Part shown: positions 9,530-19,979 of the stretch, one piece after another
Layout: each line of letters starts with the position of its first letter
Numbering within the stretch: position 1 is the first letter of the stretch
DNA from: Tieghemiomyces parasiticus
Lineage: Eukaryota; Kickxellomycota; Dimargaritomycetes; Dimargaritales; Dimargaritaceae
Direction: 5' to 3'
Length of the DNA: 25,965 bases
Assembly (NCBI GenBank): GCA_027575765.1
Contig: JANBPT010000695.1
Coordinates: 1-25,965, forward strand
Notes under the pieces: model-generated
What the model saw: the letters and a program-made list of their open reading frames with translations, nothing else
What the model was told of the DNA's origin: nothing
The model's database searches: none
Program-made: the position numbers and the translations under genes

Positions 9530-11216
9530 ATGAGCCAGTCTCGCTTCCGATCGCCTGTGGTCTTGTACACTCTCGATGGTGAGGCCACCACGTTCATCGC
9601 GTCAGCTCGGGCGACCGACATTGCCATCGGTTGCGCGGGACTGCAGAACAGCGAAGATCCGCCACAGCACCGCCCACCCCCCGCGACGACGACCCCCGAC
9701 CCGGGATTCCTAGGAACATGTCGGAGCGTGGACGAGTTCGAAAAGTTGAACCGGTTGGGCGAAGGCACCTACGGAATCGTGTAGTAAGTTCACTAGTTCG
9801 GATATTTAATTTTCCAGTTGCCGCTATTGGGGGACCAACTATAGTCGGGCCTGCCGATGGTACAGCAGCTCATGAAGCCACGGGGCACACTGACCCACGA
9901 TAGTACCACCGTCTACGCCCCTTCTCACCCCTTCCATGGCTTTAACCATATGGCACGGAACCCCAGCCGCGCCCGAGACCGCCGTTCCGGCCAGGTAGTG
10001 GCCCTAAAGAAGATCCGCATGAACGAGACGGGTAGCGCCGGTCTACCCGTTTCGAGTTTCCGCGAGATCACACTGCTCAAAAGCATTGACCATCCCAACG
10101 TTGTGCGTATCCTCGACGTGGTGGTGGGCCGTCGGCTGGATAGCGTGTTTATGGCCATGGAATACTGCGCCCAGGACATGGGACACCTCCTCGACAACAA
10201 GCGGCGGGCCTTCACCGCCCCGGAGGTCAAATGCCTCATGCACCAACTCCTCCTAGGAACGCAGTACATCCACGATCACTACATTGTCCACCGCGACCTC
10301 AAACTGCCCAACCTCCTGCTGACCACCGATGGAGTGCTGAAAATCGCGGATTTTGGGCTGGCCCGGACGTTTGAAGCGCCCCATGGGAGTGCCAATGGTG
10401 CGGGAAGGATGACCCCACAGGTCGTAACCCTGTGGTACCGATCCCCTGAACTCCTCCTGGGAGCGAAACGATACACATCTGCGGTTGACATGTGGTCTAT
10501 CGGGTGTATTCTCGCTGAACTACTGGGCCACAAACCCATTATGCCCGGCAAGTCCGAACGCGAGCAATTACTCATGATTATCGAACTTCTGGGGACCCCT
10601 ACCCCGCGGATCTGGCCTGGCATTGTCGACTACCCGTTATATCGGAACCTGGTCCTACCTCAACAGAAGTAAGTGCCAGAGATGAGAAAATAGGTAGAGG
10701 GTGCGTTCAGAATGGGGATGGAGAATGTAATGCCGTGGACTTGATTGACGGGGAAACCTCCCTTGACCGAAAGTACGCACATCATGTCTAATCGGTAAAT
10801 GCGACATCTTTGTCACTTAACACTCGGCCTATATCCGCAGATACAACCATTTGAGCGTCAAGTTCCCTGACGCCACGTCCGATACCCTTGATTTTCTCAA
10901 CCTACTCTTCGCCTACGACCCAGGGCAGCGCATCACCGCCCGGAGGGCGCTCAAACATTCGTATTTCTTCGAACGGCCACCAGGTAAGTGCGGAACGGGT
11001 TAGGTTTGCGTTAGCCAACTTGGCCACAGGCGGGCGGTCATTGGGGCCGGTTTAAATACCTGTCAGACTGTGTGACACGTGCTTGGAAACCAAATGATCG
11101 TAACCGTATTGACCTTCCCTCCCCTTACCTTGTCCACTCGCCCCAATTCAGCCGTTCACCACACACTGATACCGGTGCACTCAGATACACGGCCCAGAAG
11201 TAGGGATCGCCGGTAG
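9530..11216 (+). CDS. CDK10: CDK10-type cyclin-dependent protein kinase (4 exons)
   Basis: Cdc2-related Ser/Thr kinase most like metazoan CDK10, a cyclin-M partner implicated in cell-cycle and transcription control. Exons 9530-9783, 9967-10668, 10841-10983 and 11152-11216 give 387 residues; an upstream in-frame ATG at 9449 would give 414. The CDK10-specific [26 protein letters not shown] spans exons 1 and 2 and contains the glycine loop at 77-82. The lysine of VALKK is 99, the PSTAIRE-like helix reads PVSSFRE, the catalytic loop HRDLKLPN has Asp195, and DFG starts at 213. The activation segment ends in MTPQVVTLWYRSPE. Exon 3 encodes YNHLSVKFP and the C-lobe end FAYDPGQRITARRALKHSYFF; exon 4 adds a short basic tail ending RPRSRDRR. 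Compared with human CDK10 the activation loop between DFGLAR and MTP is about six residues longer (Gly/Ala/Ser-rich). Donors are GTAAGT and splice phases agree at every junction. Confidence 0.92.
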
Positions 11217-12733
11217 CTGCGCGCTTTTCTAACGCCGCCGTAGGCGAACTATCGCAGGGGGTTCGCCCTTCCGAACGTGAGGTATGGCAGATTGATATGC
11301 AATCCTCTAGCGCTATGGAAAGGTAATACACCCAAGGCGTTTTGACAGCTAGGAATGACTGCCATGCTGCTCCCACTCCACAAACAGGCCTCGCACGGCA
11401 AACGGAATCAGAATGGATGATGGGTCGACGCGCGACTTGTATAATTGGAGCTACTTTGTCCTGCATATTTAAAAAGGAATGAAGTGGCAACAGTGTGCCG
11501 AACTCAACCACTTGCCATCTATTACCTTGTTCGTTATCTGTATTTATTCGGATTTACTAATTTCGGTCTGCAGTAGTTACCATGATATTATTCAATTTCT
11601 AATCTCGTAATTGTACTGCCGTGAGTAGCTCCGCAGGGTTTCCTTGCTCCAAAAAAAACAACTTTGGATGATCCCGTTACCAATTTTTAGACATGACTTC
11701 GTTGTGGAAGAGCGGATGGGCTTTAATATCGCTTGGCTCGCTCCTTCCGTATACGCCATTGCCCGACCGATTGATCGCGTCAGCAAAGCGTCCGCGGCGG
11801 ACTCTAAAATATGGCCGCCGTCGGGCATCGCTTGCGCTGGACGACGCTATACCAATAGCGGACATTGGGTAAAGAACATAATTATACTCCTTCGCGCGCC
11901 GTCTTAGCCCAAGCAATAAACTGACATCCTCACGCACTCCCTACTATAGTGTCTGCTCCTTCTTTTTTGCTTTCCCCCGGGAGTTGCCTCCGAGGGTCCT
12001 CCTTTGTACTTGCCCTACTGTGGGTACCAATACCGTCCCCTTGCGCACGCTCTCAGACCCCCCAAAACCCCCCTCCCGTTCGTCCTGATACTGTTTAGTC
12101 ACCCCCAACCCGATATTTGCTAATTGGAGGGGGGGGGCAATGTAGTTATCTGGCGATTGATTACCTCCAGTATGGAGTTTGGTATGGCTGGCCATAAATT
12201 CGGTATCCGCAGTGACAATCAAGCGCAAAATATGTAGATCAGGCCAGATCGTGTGGGCGCGAGGAACCATAGAACCCTACTGGTACCTGTCGTAACCTAA
12301 AACCCTGCCACCTAATCCATATCTCAAGTGGGGCCAGCCGGTTGCCCTTCCGTCCCAGGCACTGCCACTCAAGCTTGGTGGTTGCGCCTAATAGTAACTG
12401 ATTAACGGAAGGTCTATCTTCCTATTCTCACGGTAGCCCCACCAGTCCATCACCCTCATTATTCAAACTTGGTACCGCCTGCTATTCCGCTATGGCCCTT
12501 GGCTTCCTTATTTCATATATTCCTGATCCAATAGCTACCTAGTCATCCCTCCATTTCCTGTCAGTACCTGGTCCCGCCGCAACCTGTCGTCCTGGATCCC
12601 CTAGTCCAGGCTAAATAGTTACCACGAATGATGCCGGGCACTGTTTCATTATAATAGACCTACTGGTCGCTACTCAATAATACGACAGTTACCACTTAAT
12701 TCATCAACTCCCGTCTAAATTTGAGCTTAGCAG
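11217..12733. other. 1.5 kb without a supported gene
   Basis: Short frames on both strands show no conserved domain. The segment 12050-12140 contains C-rich runs and a run of nine G at 12129-12137. CDK10 ends just to the left and the uncertain ORF at 12734-13174 points toward this region. I see no tRNA-like T-arm with matching stems and no inverted repeat that stands out. Confidence 0.45.
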
Positions 12734-13174
12734 TTAGTCTTCTTTATTTAGTAAGTTTACACCCATCACAGTCCACTTATACATTGAGGACACCCTTGCA
12801 AATGCCCTGTCTGCTATTTCCGGGTCATGACATCCTTGCCAGTGCCGCAGTCGTAATGTCCACTCAATATCAAAGCCAAAGTCTCTGAAGGTAGTTGGCC
12901 AACCAATCCGACCTGCTAATACGGTTGTAGTCCCATCGTCATTTTCCATATTCACAAACTGGCCGTGGATCTCCCGATAGGCTGGTCTGTTTAGGCCACG
13001 CTGGCGGCTCGGCTGTACGTTAATAGGCACAATTCGAACCTGCTTGTTTACACTCGCCCCCCTTGCACATGAGAGACGCAGCCTTTCTGCTCCGACCAGT
13101 GGGTGAGATCTGTAGGGTGGGGGCACTCCGTGCTCGAAAGAAGTCTTATGACGGAACCCAGCGGGCAGGATCAT
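12734..13174 (-). CDS. Uncertain hypothetical protein, 146 residues
   Basis: Open frame on the minus strand between convergent CDK10 and CHL1. I do not recognise it. The C-terminal two thirds (from about residue 45) have a protein-like mix of residues, including an aromatic-rich segment TTFRDFGFDIEWTLRLRHW, and lack the Arg/Pro/Ser-heavy look of antisense shadow frames. The N-terminal third looks less natural. An acceptor-like CAAGCAG precedes the VRIVPINVQ segment, so the true start may be a splice junction rather than the Met. Third positions are not GC-rich, unlike the neighbouring genes. It may be a lineage-specific orphan, a gene remnant or a chance ORF. Confidence 0.3.
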   Translation of the reverse strand: MILPAGFRHKTSFEHGVPPPYRSHPLVGAERLRLSCARGASVNKQVRIVPINVQPSRQRGLNRPAYREIHGQFVNMENDDGTTTVLAGRIGWPTTFRDFGFDIEWTLRLRHWQGCHDPEIADRAFARVSSMYKWTVMGVNLLNKED

Positions 13175-13560
13175 AGTCCCACGGGTATCCAGAGGTGCCT
13201 ACTAGGAAGCCGCCCAGTCTATGGTCGCAACCGACTTTCAGGGTCAGTCTTTCTGATGGAACTGCTGGGCTTCCATCATGAATTGTCTACACCTTCGTGA
13301 GTTTGTTAGCGATAACCCTCCGATTTTGAAAACGAGCTCCTTAACTACACCCAATTGCTTTCTCGCCGTCAGTACAGCACACTTATTTAAAGAGGATAAA
13401 CCGCCTATGATTGTAGATTATTCAAGTGTGCCGTAAATACTTTGCTTTACTCCATTGGCCTACTTGTCTTGCGACCCTCCCTCGGGGCCGCCCATCCTGT
13501 CACAGTAGCATGAGTACGAGAGAGTCTCGGTCAAATAAAATTACGAAGCCGGCCTCCTTA
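13175..13560. other. Intergenic, 3' side of CHL1
   Basis: About 390 bases between the uncertain ORF and the CHL1 stop codon. Nothing recognisable beyond what would be the CHL1 3' untranslated region at its right end. Confidence 0.4.
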
Positions 13561-16500
13561 TCACATGGGTTGGGCGTGGGGTGCGCTGCGCTCACGGAAA
13601 AACCGCGCAATCTGGGCCATCATGGGGCCAAAGGTTGGACAGGCCACGCGTCGCTGACCGATCCACGTGGGCAGCTTGGTGTAGATTCGGGGGGTGTTGA
13701 AGCGCTGGTCTAGCATAACAATCACTGCATAGTCGCCGCGATGGCGAATGGCCCGGCCAATGGATTGGTTGACAGCCTTCATGCAGAGATTCTCATAGTA
13801 AAGTTTGGCTTTTGGGGTCTGTAAAACGGTGTGGATGTCAGGGCACGGAACATGGACTGTGGCCAGGGACTCGGTCTGAGACGGCGTCGTTCCGGTACCG
13901 GGCTCAGCAGCCACAAAGCGAATCTTTTCCTGAAGTTCCAATGACCCCAGGTTGGCAAACGGCAGGCCGACCATAACGACACCTCGACCCAGTTCGTCGC
14001 CAAAATTGATGCCCTCGCTCATCTTTCCCCCCACCACGCTCAGCAGGAGGGCCCCGTTGGCCTGTTCGCTCTTTTTATCCCTGGCATCGTCCCCGTTGTT
14101 TCCCGTTGTGGCCTTGCCCATGGCCGCCGAGCTGTACTGTGCCAGCATGGCCTCAACCTCAGTACTGGTCTGGGGCTCGGTGAATATGGCTTTCTTGCGG
14201 TGCAGGCGGTTCAGCATACCTGACCGCTGCCATTCCGCGTGGACCTGGTGGAGATAGGCGTAGGAGGGGAAGAAACAGACGAGCCCGTTCGGGATGATGT
14301 TGCAAAGATTGAGAAGAGTCTGGCCCAGTTCCTGGGTGAGTGCCGCGTCGCCACGAGCGTCGGCCAGAAACTTGAACGGCCGGCCGGTCGGACCTTTGTC
14401 TACGGTGAGGGCGAGGAGAGAGGTAGCCGGGACGACATGGCCGCAGTTGAAACGGTGGATGTGGTTGGCCGGGGTGTCACGACAAAGCAGGGCGAGAAGC
14501 TCGTCAACCTGGGCGCCATCGTGTGCAGATGCGGCTCCGTGCGGGTGGACAGGACGCCGGGTGGTTGTACTAGGTTAATACTTGGCTTCAGCCACACCTT
14601 TTTCATTACGAGGCCATCCCCAGAGGGGTCATCACAAGGTACAACCTTTTAACCGTGCAGTTCGAAATTGACAGCCTGGGGATTCTTAGGCATCGCACTT
14701 ACCGGCTCCATAGTACCCCCGGCGAGGATTACACTGCGGGCCTCGTCAGCGATGACCTGGAAGCTCTCGTGTGGGTTGAGCAGTACATATTTGAGGTGGG
14801 GCTGCGGGACGCTGGTCGGAGTGGCAGGCGTGAGGCTTAGAATCACGCGGCCGTCCTGATCGGTGTGGGTCAGGCACATGAGAAAACTTTCGACAAGCGG
14901 CAGGGTCGACCGTTGCGAGGCCCATTCTTCAGTTTCGTCTCCACCGGCTTCGGTTCGCTTTAAGTCGGGTGAGCCGGTGGGTCGGGACAGCGGGGCGCCG
15001 CCTTTCGCCTCTTGCTCGCGGCGACGGTCGATAAACATGTTAAGCTGGAAAGGGCGGCATAATTGGTGGAATACACGAGGGAATTTTAGCCAGTATGGTA
15101 AGAGACTGTCTCCTATAGAAGAGCACGCGGCTGGTCCACCTTCATTTTACAGGACCGCTGGGCTCTACGGCTACCGGGCCACGTACTTTTTTGCCAATCT
15201 GGCTTTCAATTAGGTATTTCTGCACCTTGAACAGATTGACGTTATCGATCTGGAGCTGACCAAGCAACTCGTTTGGCTTCAAGAGATGCGAGGTAGCGGT
15301 AGCGACGGCGGCGGCTGTATCGCCACCAGCGGGATTCAGGTCAATTAGGCCCCGTCCGCCTGATCCCAAAAACTTGCGCAGGGCGGCCAGAAGGTGCAGG
15401 ACCTGTCGAATGTAGATCGCATTGGAACCCTTAAGACGGGACTTGTACTTTTGTAGGTAAGCCGTGAGCTGAGAAGCTGCCCGGTTGACCTGGTCCAAGG
15501 TGAGAATAGCGCTGTGGATCTGGGTGATGGTATCTACGAGGCTAGCAAGACAAAGTATTTGAGATGGCCGGGTGGCGTTGTCAGAGTAGTTGGCAGACGT
15601 CGATTGAGACAGTGGCACCATCAGTAATGACAATTCCTCACCAATAACACTTGAAATTGCGAGGCGTCAAAGGGGATATTGTAACCTACTTGTGGGCCTC
15701 GTCCACGATGACCACCGCATCCTTGAGGTTAATGCCCAAGGCTTCGCGTGCTGATTTCTGGAGCAGTAGGTTATAAGGCAGGGTGACCAACTGAAATATT
15801 CAAGCCACGCCGGGGGGGGGGGGTAAATAGAGACAGGGTAAGGGCGGCGGGTTAAGAATATACCGGTTCAGCACTTTGAAGAGCGGGGGAGGTGGGTTCG
15901 GGTAACACTCTGGTCGGCACTCCGTCCCCCATCGGCTCGGCCTCACGAAGACTTACTTCCACTTCCGGTAGACTGGCCCGAGTCCCGTAGTATGGACAGA
16001 TACCTAGCTCCCGCCCGACAGTGACCAGCTCTTCAATATCGTGAATGGACGCTAGGGCGTGGTCTTGGAACTCGAGCAGCTGGCGGGGTTCTGCCGGGTA
16101 ATGCGGACAGCGACGGTTAGCGGCCAGGCCCTTCTTTTGCAGGTCCAGGCACGTCTCGTTGATACGCTGCATACTCTTCAGCTGGCGCACGGGGTCGTGG
16201 ATGCAAAGCGTGCGGCGGGAGCCGAGCGAAGTGATACGGATTCCGTCCGCGTAGGCGGTCTTGCGCACCTCGTGGACCATCTGCGCGAGCTGGGAGTGGG
16301 TGCGCGAGGTAAAGTAAATCTACCGAAGGTTGGCCAGTGTGTGGTCGGAGAGAGAAGCGTAGGTGAGGGGTTGCTTAGGGTGTTAAGCGGGGGATTAGCC
16401 TCCTCGTCTCCATAAGGGCAGTTATAGGGAGGAGCGCGGTGCGGGAGCAAAAGACCTTACGAACAATCTCCGTGGAGTAGCTCTGTCTTACCCGGGTCAC

Positions 16501-17767
16501 TTTGTCGCCCCCGCCGAAGGTTTCAGGGTCATCTGCACCAGAGCGGGAACGGGCGGCCTGCAAGGACTGATCGTAACTGTTATAGCGCGCGGAAGTTAGG
16601 CGAAGGGCAAAGTGTAAGCGATTTGGACACGGTACGCAAATGCGAAGGGTAGAGCGGCGCCTAAAGCCAGACTTGCCTCTGTAGTAACTGACGCACGGCA
16701 GCCGTGTAGCCGTCCTCGCCGACTAGTGTGGACTCGGTGTCGCTGGCGTAGGGATCGACCAACAGGTCGTCGTCCTGGTCAGCCGCGGTGGGGCTGTTGG
16801 TTTCGGACTGGTGACATGCAGTAATGGGCATATGAGATACAAAAGTAAGCATCCATGTTAGGCTTGCCTTTTGCGAAGCAGGAAGCGTTTGAGCAGAGCG
16901 GAGCGCCTTGTTGCGTCCGATCACCTCGCCCAGGTATCCATCATCTCTGGGCTGGCGCTATACGTAGGCGGGCTTAGGTAATGCAGCAGCAAAAAAGACC
17001 TACCTGCTGGGGTGCCGGCCGCCGCCGCTTGGCCCGACGGGCTGATTCCCACGCTTCCACCTTGGCGCGCCGCTCGGCCCGACGGACCTGAACCTCCGCC
17101 TGCTGCCGCTTCTGCTCGGCAATCTGTGACTCGAGCTCCTGAAAGATGACCCAGTCAGGGTCGCCTAGTTGGTAAAGCGTGGGCAAGCAATTAGGAACCG
17201 GTCAAAATGCGCACTGGTTAAAGGCCGGCAGTCTAAGCTGTTGTCCCCGTAGCTGCGGCCCAGGCACTCACCTGCCGAGTTTGCGGCTGAAATCTTCTCT
17301 TTGAGAAACTGCTGATTCAGTTCCAAGCGGCGGTTGTGATCCGCGAGCCATGTAAGGGCGCCGCAGATCAAGCTGAGGGTTTTACCCTGGGTGAAGTGAC
17401 GGGCATGTAGGGGCAAAGAAGGAGCAATGGAAATAAGCTGCCGGTTATTGGTCAAGTCATTATGGCACCCTCTATTTAGATCGCAGCGCGAGGAAGGGGA
17501 GGGGGTTCGCGGGGAGGTATTGGCCATCCCTCTACGAGCTAACGTGTAGTTTAATAGCTAAGGGGGGGGGAGGCGTTGAGAGCACCAACTTACCGTGCCG
17601 GTCGGACTCTCAAAAATGCCAATGCGCCGGTGCTCAATGGCCTCGTACAGGTTCCGCATAAAGTCGGCCTGAATAGTGTAGGGTGTATAAGGGAAACGGA
17701 ATGCGGCCACGTCGGCCGGTGCCGCCAGCCGCGGATCAGCCGCATCGTCATGGTCTGGTTGGAGCAT
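13561..17767 (-). CDS. CHL1: Chl1/DDX11-type Fe-S superfamily 2 DNA helicase (10 exons)
   Basis: 5'-3' DNA helicase of the XPD/FANCJ group, required for sister-chromatid cohesion and replication-fork stability. Exons in order: 17594-17767, 17272-17386, 17004-17164, 16677-16807, 16492-16576, 16319-15957, 15790-15690, 15541-15187, 15044-14703, 14508-13561. These total 924 residues, close to human DDX11, and phases match at all nine introns. Landmarks: Q-motif region [13 protein letters not shown]; Walker A SPTGTGKT (54-61), split by intron 1; [17 protein letters not shown]; Fe-S cysteines C261, C279, C293, C330; DEAH at 373-376, with the following Asn split by intron 7; [57 protein letters not shown] (about 760-778); motif [15 protein letters not shown] (from 847). 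Intron 4 is GC-AG. The exon 8 donor (AAAAAA|GTACGT) and exon 9 acceptor are the least certain junction. Confidence 0.93.
16577..16676 (-). other. CHL1: GC-AG intron 4 of CHL1
   Basis: The donor reads CAGAG|GCAAGT and the acceptor ATAACAG|TTACG. This is the only junction that joins exon 4 (…RQLLQ, phase 2) to exon 5 ([11 protein letters not shown]…) in the frame that leads into KVTR and then YFTSRTHSQ. The strong AG|GCAAGT context is what GC-AG introns normally show. No GT donor nearby keeps the frame. Confidence 0.7.
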
Positions 17768-18179
17768 GCGGGCGGGTATCGGCTATCGGTGAAGGGAATG
17801 GCGGCAGTAGGGTTATCAATATACTGGCAGCGGGCTCACCGAAGAGTGAAGTTAGCATTTGGTGTTGACCCCAAACAAACTTAGGTAGCCATTACTGGGG
17901 TCGAGTTGGCAGGTCATCCTTGGAATACTGTCCGCGGCTCATTATCGGGCGGTTATAAAGTCAAGGACCACGCCCCTCTATCTTAGAGTTGCCGTAAGAA
18001 GTGTAGACCGCAGGAAACTATGGCATCCCGGCGTTGGCTAAAAATTGACCCCTTCTCAACTAGGACTGGTGGTAAGTTGCAATTTTAATTTTGTTTAGAT
18101 GATAGAGAAATATGTAGTTCATCGCGCAGAGCCTAGCGACTCGCCGGTCCTTCCCAGTCGAGAGGCCTGGTGACCCACT
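17768..18179. other. Intergenic: CHL1 promoter and CGR1 3' region
   Basis: Separates two minus-strand genes. No coding frame with recognisable content. It should contain the CHL1 promoter at its left end and the CGR1 3' untranslated region at its right end. Confidence 0.45.
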
Positions 18180-18566
18180 CTAGTGCTTAAGGCGGGACTT
18201 GGCGCGCAGCTCCTTCCGCTTCCGGCGCTGCAGCTGCTTGGCAGACAGGAGTTTGGCGAGGTGGGCCTGGTGCTCCTTTTCGGCGGCGGCCTTCTTGCGA
18301 GCCTCAGTGACAAGCCGGGCCTGTTTCTTCTTCTCGGCGGCCTCGAACTTCATTTCACGCTCACGGGCCTTCATAGTGGCCAGGGCCGATCGTTCCTCGA
18401 GACGCTTATCCCAGGTCTTGTGCAGCCCGCGCGACATGGTCGTCCGGTTCGCCGGCTTCTTGGGATGCCGCCAGACCCGGCCCGAGACCCGCACACCCAC
18501 GACGTTGGTCTTCGTGGATGAGACTTCCGGGGCAGCGGAGGTGCTCCCTAGTGTGGAGGCGGTCAT
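18180..18566 (-). CDS. CGR1: rRNA-processing protein CGR1
   Basis: Small nucleolar protein for 60S ribosomal subunit assembly and pre-rRNA processing (Cgr1 family; CCDC86 in animals). It has 128 residues in one exon, the usual fungal size. After a short Ser/Thr-rich start come GVRVSGRVWRHPKKP (about 24-38) and the family core TWDKRLEERSALATMKARERE (about 51-71). A long, very basic alpha-helical coil of Lys/Arg/Glu/Ala (to about 118) leads into RRKRKELRAKSRLKH at the C terminus, a nuclear/nucleolar localisation signal. It is transcribed divergently from the Dpy-30-like gene. Confidence 0.93.
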   Translation of the reverse strand: MTASTLGSTSAAPEVSSTKTNVVGVRVSGRVWRHPKKPANRTTMSRGLHKTWDKRLEERSALATMKAREREMKFEAAEKKKQARLVTEARKKAAAEKEHQAHLAKLLSAKQLQRRKRKELRAKSRLKH

Positions 18567-19135
18567 GGTGAAATTCCGGTGGACTGTGAGGATTCAACTA
18601 GTTGGTCCGCAGTCCCACTAAACTTAGTGGAGGAAGGGAAGGTACTTTCGATTCCCGAAGGCTTGCAACGTAGTAATCGACCGGGATCTGAAAATAATAG
18701 AAAACCTGGAAAAAAGCGACTAGATGAATTGGCCTGGGTCGAAGTTTAGTTGCGTACAGAGAAGGGCTAGTATGTGAATCTTGGCAGCGCAAAGCGACCC
18801 TCTGGATGAACTCCCAGCGAAAATATGAATATAGAAAAAAAAAAAACACCTAGGCTGGCCAGTAAGCCACTCACAGCTTCCTTATGGGTCAACTGGCCTG
18901 GAATTTCTACTAGCTGAAGCAGGCGTGAGTGAGGCACAGAGTGGACCGAAGACCCTGGCTCACCTGCTATTATCGTTGAGCCCTCATGCCCATGAGATAC
19001 TACCATTCACAAGTCATTGTAGTCCATTCCTACCTACCGTCTTTTCCGCGTCTCATCCACTCTTCCACTTATTAGCTTTATATTCCCTAAGCCCTTGGTA
19101 CCACGCTCCATACGCCCGTGTCTCTGCCGCGTGCC
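18567..19135. other. Divergent intergenic region between CGR1 and the Dpy-30 gene
   Basis: Both flanking genes start at the edges of this stretch, so it should hold both promoters. It contains a run of twelve A at 18835-18846 near its middle and becomes pyrimidine-rich on the plus strand just before the Dpy-30 start (about 19020-19110). No gene is supported. Confidence 0.5.
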
Positions 19136-19842
19136 ATGACACTTGACACTAAATTGAGACCCCCGGACCGCATGGAAGTGGACGACGCGATGGTAAGTCT
19201 AGGCTGACTTTCGACTCGTCTGGAACCCAGCGATAGGCCGGAGGGACCTCCGAGGGCCGGTAGCAACCCTAGACGTCGGCCTTACCCAGACACCGGTTTC
19301 TTGTCAACTACGCCCCACCCGCTACCAGACAGACGCCACGGACCCCTGTCCCACCGACTGGGACACCAGCGGCATCCTAGCAGCCAACCGAGCCTTCTTC
19401 GCCGAGAAACCCGTTCACGTCTATCTTGAAGAGACCGTCGTGCCCGTTCTGCAAGCCGGCTTGAAGCAGTTAGCCCTGGCCAGGTAAGTCAATAAGCGCC
19501 AATTCCCACTGAGGCACACGACCACCCGAACCCTGCTTAACTCGGCTATCGCCGCGGCACGTTAAATGCGTTAACTAAACCCCCTCCTCCTATTTGGCCG
19601 ATCTCGTTGACCCTAGACCCGCCGACCCATGTGCGTTCTTGGGCAACTTCCTCCTGCAACACCGCCTGCCGGAGGAGCGGACGCCCGAGGCGCGGACCGA
19701 GGTCATGATGAGACCACCACCGCCGTTGACCGACCAGACCTCAGTCCTGATCTCTTCACCCACCCCACGCGTATCGAACGGGGTCACCTCTGCTAGCCCC
19801 GCAGCCTCCCCTTCAGCGTCCTTCCCGGAGACCGACCTGTAG
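19136..19842 (+). CDS. SDC1: Dpy-30/Sdc1-like COMPASS subunit (3 exons)
   Basis: Dpy-30/Sdc1 proteins dimerise and dock on Bre2/Ash2L in the Set1-COMPASS histone H3K4 methyltransferase. Exons 19136-19192, 19329-19483 and 19617-19842 give 145 residues. Donors are GATG|GTAAGT and CCAG|GTAAGT; acceptors are TACCAG| and CCCTAG|; the phases (0, then 2) match. The Dpy-30 motif spans exons 2 and 3 at 48-87: VHVYLEETVVPVLQAGLKQL, then ALARPADPCAFLGNFLLQHR, the expected two-helix dimerisation unit with its conserved YL-x-x-TVVP, GL and RP-x-(D/N)P-x-x-FL. Family members usually stop soon after this motif. Here a Pro/Ser/Thr-rich, probably disordered tail of about 58 residues follows. An inner ATG at 19172 is an alternative start. 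It converges on the CMP kinase gene with 137 bases between stop codons. Confidence 0.93.
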
Positions 19843-19979
19843 TTGAGCCGACGGTGTGTATAGAAATTAATCACGTAGTAAATAATTTCCGAATGGTACG
19901 TAAATATCTCCAGCTCGAGGCCAGGACGCCGCCAAGACGCGCTCTAAGAAAACCGTCGTTGTTGTTATTAGAGCACGGG

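Noticed and set aside
16059..16415. 118-codon plus-strand ORF
   Set aside because: Antisense shadow of CHL1 exon 6, which encodes the Fe-S domain on the minus strand.
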